From the NCBI GenBank assembly GCA_903889845.1, contig CAISZB010000012.1, forward strand, positions 1-8,747: DNA of 8,747 bases, in the 5' to 3' direction. Numbering within the stretch: the stretch's first letter is position 1; the number at the start of each line of letters is the position of its first letter. Position numbers and translations under genes: made by a program. This stretch comes from an uncultured Verrucomicrobium sp. (lineage in GTDB: Bacteria > Verrucomicrobiota > Verrucomicrobiia > Methylacidiphilales > GAS474). Positions 4,222 through 8,747 of this stretch are shown here, piece by piece. The notes beneath the pieces were generated by a model. The model was not told the DNA's origin, did not search any database, and saw only the letters and a program-made list of their open reading frames with translations.

Positions 4222-5892
4222 CTATTTCTTCCGCAACAGCTTCCGCTTCGCCAGCGCCACGGCTTCGTGGAATTCCGGGAGGCCGAAGAGGATGCTTCCC
4301 AAGCCGTACGCGGTGACGCCGGTGGAGAGGGCCAGCAGCAGGCAGAAGCCGCCGCGCCAGACGGTCTCGATTTTTCCGAGGGGTTCGCCTTGCCAACCGG
4401 CGGTGAAGTATTCGGCGAGCCAGGCGCCGAGGCCGCAGAGGGCGGCGGCGGCGAGGACGCGGAGGAGGAAGCCGGTCCACTCCCGCCCCGTGCCGATGGC
4501 GACGCGGCGGCGCAGGGCCAGGAAGAGCTGGCCGAAGTTGAGGAGGGCCACGCAGGAGGTGGTGAATGCCAGCCCGGCGTGGCCGAAGTGGAGGACCTTC
4601 ACGGCGGCGTAGTTCAGGACGAGGTTCGCCCCGATGCCGATGAGGCTGACGCGGAGGGGGATGGTCCGCTCCCCCATGGCGTAGAAGCAGGGGACCAAGA
4701 TCTTGATCGCGGCGTAGCCGGAGAGGCCGATGGAGTAGGCCTGGAGGGCGGCGGCGGTCTGGGCGGTGTCCCGCGCGGTGAAGTGGAGGTGCTGGTAGAT
4801 GAGGCGGATGATCGGCTCCGCCAGGACGGCGAGGCCGACGGCGGAGGGGATGGTGAGGAAGAAGGCGAGGCGGAGGGAGTTCCGCGCGGTGCCGCCGAAG
4901 GCGGCCATGTCGCTCCGGGCGAAGGAGCGGCTGATGGAGGGGAGGGTGGCGGTGGCGAGGGAGACGCCGAAGACGCCGATGGGAAACTGCATGAGGCGGA
5001 AAGCGCAGTTGAGCCAGGAGCGGCCGCCGTCGATCTGGGAGGCGAACTGGCCGTTCACCAGGACGTTCACCTGGACCGCGGCCCCGGCGATGACGCTCGG
5101 CCACATGAGGTCCCAGACTTCGCGGAGGCGGGGGTGGGAGGGGTTCAACGTCCATTTGAAACGGTAGCCGATCTTCGCCAGGCCGGGGAGCTGGATGGCG
5201 AGCTGGGCGATGCCGCCGAGGAGGACGCCGCCGCAGAGGCCGTAGAGGGCGCGGTCGGTGAAGTGGGGATGGGCCCAGTTCTGCCGGGCGACGGGGTCGC
5301 AGAGGTAGGCGCCGAGGATGCCGCCCGCGACGGAGACGATGTTGAAGACGGTGGAGGCCGAGGCGGGGAGGCCGAAGACGAAGCGGGCATTGAGCATCCC
5401 CATCGCGACGGAGGCGAGGGAGACGAAGAGGATGAAGGGGAAGAGGATGCGGGTGAGGGTGACGGTCAGCTCGAACTTGCCGGGGACGGAGTGGAAGCCG
5501 TGGCTGGTCAGCTCGACGACGAGGGGGGCGTCGATCATCCCGATGAGGCAGAGGCCGCCGAGGAAGAAGAGGGTGGCGCTGAAGATGAGGTTCGCCAACA
5601 GCCACGCGGGGGGCGGCCCCTCCTTCTCCCACGTCCGGGTGAAGAGGGTGGTGAAGGCGGTGGAGAGGGCGCCCTCGGCGAAGAGGTCGCGCAGGAGGTT
5701 CGGGATCTGGAAGGCGGCGAGGTAGGCGTCGAGGAGTTTCCCGCCGCCGAACATGGCGGCGAATATCTGTTCCCGGACGACGCCGAAGAGCCGGGAGACG
5801 ACGACGGCGATCCCGACGATCCCGGCAGCGCGGCGGGTGCCGGTCTCGCGATGGGGAGGTGGGGATTGCTGTGGGGCTGGCGCGTCGCTCAT
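4222..5892 (-). CDS. murJ: Lipid II flippase MurJ (MviN)
   Basis: A 556-residue polytopic inner-membrane protein of the MOP superfamily that moves lipid II across the membrane for peptidoglycan synthesis. The N-terminal signature is clear: VSRLFGVVREQIFAAMFGGG, DAYLAAFQIPNLLRDLFAEG and ALSTAFTTLF. R34, R40, D55 and R68 match charged cavity residues of E. coli MurJ. Later marks are LMWPSVIAGAAVQVNVLVNG (about 265-285) and FRLMQFPIGVFGVSLATATL, also typical of MurJ. About 13-14 hydrophobic segments are spread over the length, which fits the 14-helix family. The first 20 residues are a proline-rich cytoplasmic lead. The ATG overlaps the TGA of the upstream glycosyltransferase in ATGA, and no Shine-Dalgarno is seen, so translation is probably coupled. 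It is the last gene of the envelope operon. A lysine/arginine-rich tail (AKRKLLRKK) ends the protein. Confidence 0.95.
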   Translation of the reverse strand: MSDAPAPQQSPPPHRETGTRRAAGIVGIAVVVSRLFGVVREQIFAAMFGGGKLLDAYLAAFQIPNLLRDLFAEGALSTAFTTLFTRTWEKEGPPPAWLLANLIFSATLFFLGGLCLIGMIDAPLVVELTSHGFHSVPGKFELTVTLTRILFPFILFVSLASVAMGMLNARFVFGLPASASTVFNIVSVAGGILGAYLCDPVARQNWAHPHFTDRALYGLCGGVLLGGIAQLAIQLPGLAKIGYRFKWTLNPSHPRLREVWDLMWPSVIAGAAVQVNVLVNGQFASQIDGGRSWLNCAFRLMQFPIGVFGVSLATATLPSISRSFARSDMAAFGGTARNSLRLAFFLTIPSAVGLAVLAEPIIRLIYQHLHFTARDTAQTAAALQAYSIGLSGYAAIKILVPCFYAMGERTIPLRVSLIGIGANLVLNYAAVKVLHFGHAGLAFTTSCVALLNFGQLFLALRRRVAIGTGREWTGFLLRVLAAAALCGLGAWLAEYFTAGWQGEPLGKIETVWRGGFCLLLALSTGVTAYGLGSILFGLPEFHEAVALAKRKLLRKK

Positions 5893-6938
5893 GCAGGAAG
5901 AGGGGAGGATGCCAGAACAGCCTCACACGCCGCAAGGACGTCGGGGACGGCAAGACGCCCCATGCAGGGGAAGTCGGGGAAGGGGCAGGTCCGCAGGAAG
6001 CAGGGGCTGCACGGGACGTGGGAGCGGAGGACGCGGACGGAGGTCCCGATCGGTCCCGTCAACGCGGGCTCGGTCGAGCCGAAGAGGGCGACGCCGGGGG
6101 TGCCGAGGGCGGCGGCGAGGTGCATCGCGCCGCTGTCGTTGGTGAGGACGAGCCGCGCCCCGGCGACGGCGGCGAGGAAGTCGCCGAGGGGGGTATTCCC
6201 GGCGCGGTTGACGACGGGGGTGCCGGAGGCCGCGAGGAGGGCGGCGACCTCGGCGGCGGCGGGCGCGTCGCCGCCCGCGCCGACGATGACGGCGGGGGCG
6301 AGGTCGGGATGGGCGGCGAGGAGGGCGGCGGCGACCTCGGCGAAGCGGGCGGCGGGCCACCGCTTCGCGGGGCCGTAGGCCGCACCTGGGCAGAGGAGGA
6401 GGCCGGGGGCGACGTCGGCGGGCGGGACGTTGAGGCGCGGCAGGGGGACGAGGGCGGCCTCGTCTTCTGCCTGCTCCGCCACCTCGGGCGGGAGATCGAG
6501 GAACGAGGCGGCGAGACGGAGCCAGTCCCATTTCTGGTGGAGGCGCTCCGGCCTCTCAAAATCGAATTCGCGCCGGGGCAGGGCGCGGGCGAGGAGGAGG
6601 TTGCGGAACGGGGCGGCGAACCCGGCGACGTTCCCGATCCCGGCGAGGCGGGCCTCGACGGCGCTGCGGACGGAGTTGGGGAAGAGGAGGGCGGCGTCGC
6701 ACTTCGCTTTGCGGAGGAGGGGGACGGTGGCGGCGTAGCTCCGGGGCTTCGGGAGGGGGACGACTTCGTCGATGCCGGGGAAGGCGGCCCAGAGGGGGGC
6801 GAGGTTCGCGGGGGGGGCGGCGATGAGGCGGGTGCCGGGAAGGCTCCGCCGCAGGAGGGCGACGGCGGGGAAGGCCATGACGCCGTCGCCGAGCCAGTTC
6901 GGCGTCCGCAGGAGGAGGCGGGCGGGGGACTTGTTCAT
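5889..6938 (-). CDS. waaF: Glycosyltransferase family 9, WaaF-like heptosyltransferase
   Basis: A 349-residue GT-B enzyme of the family 9 (ADP-heptose:LPS heptosyltransferase) type, which would add heptose to the LPS inner core on the cytoplasmic face. The N-terminal acceptor domain begins with LLLRTPNWLGDGVMAFPAV (9-27), the WaaF-type PNWLGD motif with the expected aspartate at 18. The donor domain starts about residue 178 with LLCPGAAYGPAKRWP (181-195) and continues to TNDSGAMHLAAALGTPGVALFGSTEP (266-291), the sugar-nucleotide pocket. Four cysteines (310, 313, 318, 325) in CSPCFLRTCPF...C match the C-terminal cluster common in WaaF homologues. The ATG is in ATGA with the lpxK stop; the open frame continues upstream but only as an out-of-frame reading of lpxK. 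Heptose is inferred from the family; another sugar is possible. Confidence 0.88.
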   Translation of the reverse strand: MNKSPARLLLRTPNWLGDGVMAFPAVALLRRSLPGTRLIAAPPANLAPLWAAFPGIDEVVPLPKPRSYAATVPLLRKAKCDAALLFPNSVRSAVEARLAGIGNVAGFAAPFRNLLLARALPRREFDFERPERLHQKWDWLRLAASFLDLPPEVAEQAEDEAALVPLPRLNVPPADVAPGLLLCPGAAYGPAKRWPAARFAEVAAALLAAHPDLAPAVIVGAGGDAPAAAEVAALLAASGTPVVNRAGNTPLGDFLAAVAGARLVLTNDSGAMHLAAALGTPGVALFGSTEPALTGPIGTSVRVLRSHVPCSPCFLRTCPFPDFPCMGRLAVPDVLAACEAVLASSPLPA

Positions 6939-8155
6939 GGGGCGACGGCAACGGCAGAGCCGGGAAGCTTCTTCGCCTTCGTTGGGGCGGCGGTGGCGCA
7001 GAGGCGGGCGACGAGGTCGTCGAGGACGTCGCCGCCGCGCAGCAGCTCGATCTCGACGCGGAGGAAGTAGATGGGGAGGGAGAAGTCGCTGAGGGCGATC
7101 TCGGGGAAGCGGACGGCGTCCTTCTCCGTGGTGACGACGAAGCGGGCGTTGCGCCCCTTGCTGCGGGCCAGGGCGTTGAGGATCTCCGGTCCGGCGTAGC
7201 GGTGGTGGTCGGCGAACTGGCGGCTGTAGGTGATCTCGGCACCGAGGGCGCGGAGGCCTCCCTCGAAGCTCTCCGGCCGCGCGATGCCGGAGACGGCGCC
7301 GATCCGCGCGCCCTGGAGGAGGGAGAGCGGGCGGTGTTCCCCGGTGCGGAGGTCCTCCAGGTAGCGCGGGGCGTGGGAGCACTCCACGAAAGGGGCGTGC
7401 CGGTTGTGGCGGCGGAGCTGTTCCTTGAGGTCGGCAAGGTCGGAGCCGTCGCACTTCGTGATGACGAGGAGGTCGGCCCGCTTGAGGTGGCGGTGGGGCT
7501 CGCGGAGCATGCCGCGGGGGAGGAGGTGGCCGTTGCCGAAGGGGGTTTCCCGGTCGACGAGGACGACGTCGTAGCGCTCCTTCAGAGGGAGGTACTGGAA
7601 GCCGTCGTCGAGGAGGAGGACGTCGGCGCCGAAGTGGCGGATGGCGTGGAGGCCGCTCTTCACGCGGTCCCGGTCGACGAGGACGACGACGTTGCGCAGG
7701 TTCTTCGCCAGCATGTAGGGCTCGTCCCCGGCGAGGTCGGAGCCGAGGAGGAGGCGGCTGCCGTCGGAGACGACGCGGGGCGGCGTCGCGTTCTCCCGCC
7801 CGCGCAGCCGGTTGCGGAGGCGGTGGAGGAGGGGGAGCGGCTTGCTTTTGTACCCGCGGCTGAGGATGGCGACGCGGCGGCCCCCGTCGGCGAGGCGGCG
7901 GGCCAGCTTTTCCACGATCGGCGTCTTCCCGGTGCCGCCGACGGTAAGGTTCCCGACGCTGAGGACCTGGCAGCCCAGGGCGTGGACGCGGGAGAGGCGC
8001 CACTCGTAAAAGCGGAGCCGGAGGACGACGATCCCCTCGTAGACCCAGGCGAGGAGCCGGAGGAAGAGGCGGAGCGCGGCGGCAAGCCGCCCGTGGCGGC
8101 GCTCAAGGATGACGTCGAGGGCGAACTGTTCGAGGTTTTCGAGAAACGCTTTCAC
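6935..8155 (-). CDS. lpxK: Tetraacyldisaccharide 4'-kinase LpxK
   Basis: LpxK transfers phosphate from ATP to the 4' position of the tetraacyl-disaccharide precursor, giving lipid IVA. It acts at the inner face of the cytoplasmic membrane. At 406 residues it is longer than the usual 320-350, with extra length at both ends. An N-terminal hydrophobic stretch (about 23-47) would anchor it. The Walker A loop is VGNLTVGGTGKTP (67-79). Other family marks are ILSRGYKSK (97-105), GDEPYMLA (143-150, with the family's DE pair), LLDDGFQ (181-187), VDRETPFGNGHLLPRG, ADHHRY (315-320) and VTTEKDAVRF (341-350). GTG 8155 is the start; no ATG fits before the anchor. No Shine-Dalgarno is visible, and the upstream gene ends 24 nt away. 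The residues 380-406 tail (ending AVAVAP) looks variable. Confidence 0.94.
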   Translation of the reverse strand: MKAFLENLEQFALDVILERRHGRLAAALRLFLRLLAWVYEGIVVLRLRFYEWRLSRVHALGCQVLSVGNLTVGGTGKTPIVEKLARRLADGGRRVAILSRGYKSKPLPLLHRLRNRLRGRENATPPRVVSDGSRLLLGSDLAGDEPYMLAKNLRNVVVLVDRDRVKSGLHAIRHFGADVLLLDDGFQYLPLKERYDVVLVDRETPFGNGHLLPRGMLREPHRHLKRADLLVITKCDGSDLADLKEQLRRHNRHAPFVECSHAPRYLEDLRTGEHRPLSLLQGARIGAVSGIARPESFEGGLRALGAEITYSRQFADHHRYAGPEILNALARSKGRNARFVVTTEKDAVRFPEIALSDFSLPIYFLRVEIELLRGGDVLDDLVARLCATAAPTKAKKLPGSAVAVAP

Positions 8156-8179
8156 GCTGTCTTTGCGCCCCGGACCGGA

Positions 8180-8747
8180 CTAGCGGACGAAGCGGGAATT
8201 GGAGAGGAGCGCCGGGGCGGGGTAGAGGAGGGGGTCGGCGGCGACGGAGGGAGGGAGGGCCTTCCGGGCTTCGGGCTGGGTGACGCCGAGGTTCTGCTCG
8301 ACGGCGAAGCGGGCGGCGTTGGCCGGGGCGACGAGGACGCGGAGCGCCGCCTCCGCGACGGCGGGCTTTCCTGCAGAGGCGGCGGCGGGGAGCGCCCAAT
8401 GGTAGATCGTGAGGAGGGAGCCCTCGGCGGGGAGGACGACCTGCCAGGTCTCGCCCGGGCGGGACTTGAGGGCGTGGAGGGAGGCGACGGTGTCGATCCA
8501 GACGTGCACCGGGCCTGTCTGCGGCTGGCCCGCGGCGAAGGCGGGAGCGGTATTATCGGTGCTCTTCCAGGAGGTGGGCAGGGGTTCCGTGTCGGCAGGG
8601 AGCTTGGCGAGGGCGAGGTTCCAAAGGGCCTGCTTTGCGGGATCGTCGAGATTCGACGGGAAGGAGAGGGAGAGGCCGTCGCGGTTCAGGTCTTTCCAGA
8701 CGCGGGGCGGAGTCTTGGAGGCCTCCCCGGGGTAGGCGAAGGCGAGG
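8180..8747 (-). CDS. PotD-like periplasmic binding protein, C-terminal part
   Basis: The coding frame enters from beyond the right edge and ends in TAG at 8182-8180, leaving 188 visible residues. The C-terminal end resembles the spermidine/putrescine-binding proteins PotD and PotF of ABC transporters: WIDTVASL, a helix rich in alanine with VLVAPANAARFAVEQNLGVTQP, then EARKALPPSVAADPLLYP and the terminal NSRFV. That last run (processed, about 40 residues) is the most family-specific part. The N-terminus, signal peptide and ligand pocket are outside the window, so polyamine specificity is uncertain; iron or other solute-binding relatives share the fold. It is followed 24 nt later by lpxK on the same strand and may head or sit inside the same operon. 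If real, the pairing of a transport protein with lipid A genes is unusual and may only be a read-through neighbour. Confidence 0.65.
   Translation of the reverse strand, partial: LAFAYPGEASKTPPRVWKDLNRDGLSLSFPSNLDDPAKQALWNLALAKLPADTEPLPTSWKSTDNTAPAFAAGQPQTGPVHVWIDTVASLHALKSRPGETWQVVLPAEGSLLTIYHWALPAAASAGKPAVAEAALRVLVAPANAARFAVEQNLGVTQPEARKALPPSVAADPLLYPAPALLSNSRFVR

Noticed and set aside
4267..6378. A 703-codon open frame on the plus strand
   Set aside because: It is antisense to murJ and waaF, extremely rich in E, G, A and D, with no domain pattern. High GC removes stop codons and makes such shadows.
6939..8003. Upstream extension of the glycosyltransferase frame
   Set aside because: The extension is a proline/arginine-rich out-of-frame reading of lpxK. 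The conserved GT9 domain starts at ATG 6938.
1..8747. CRISPR array, tRNA, rRNA or riboswitch
   Set aside because: No regularly spaced repeats, cloverleaf or known aptamer core was seen on either strand.

Overview
The window is a GC-rich stretch of a Gram-negative bacterial chromosome. By eye, GC is about 70% or more over the coding parts. LpxK and a WaaF-like heptosyltransferase imply a lipid A/LPS outer membrane. The mix of genes, the near absence of Shine-Dalgarno motifs and the tight ATGA overlaps would fit Verrucomicrobiota or a similar phylum. That placement is inference only, because no rRNA or marker gene is present.

Layout from left to right. Positions 1-150 hold copy A of a structured intergenic repeat, just downstream of a minus-strand M20-family metallopeptidase/deacylase (151-1317). 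Divergent from that gene is a plus-strand type II toxin-antitoxin pair: a DinJ/RelB-like antitoxin (1398-1658) and a YafQ-like mRNA interferase (1679-1942). The antitoxin promoter appears to give a leaderless mRNA. A small three-helix membrane protein of unknown function follows on the minus strand (1981-2337), in DNA of only about 52% GC. The gene-free stretch 2338-2656 contains a 119-bp inverted-repeat element that resembles a MITE, then copy B of the structured repeat. Next is a beta-CASP metallo-beta-lactamase nuclease (2657-4063, minus).

The right half is one compact minus-strand envelope operon. In transcription order it contains the C-terminal part of a PotD-like periplasmic binding protein (running off the window end), lpxK, a waaF-like glycosyltransferase and murJ. 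lpxK/waaF and waaF/murJ each overlap by ATGA. LpxK phosphorylates the lipid A precursor, the WaaF-like enzyme probably adds core sugar, and MurJ flips lipid II. The operon therefore links LPS and peptidoglycan supply.

The most interesting signal is not a protein. Two copies, about 2.5 kb apart and in the same orientation, share a 42-nt core with one mismatch. Each is preceded by a GCA-loop hairpin whose stem differs between copies by paired, compensatory changes. Both lie within 30 nt downstream of a minus-strand stop codon. No complete undescribed multi-gene defence or metabolic system is visible.
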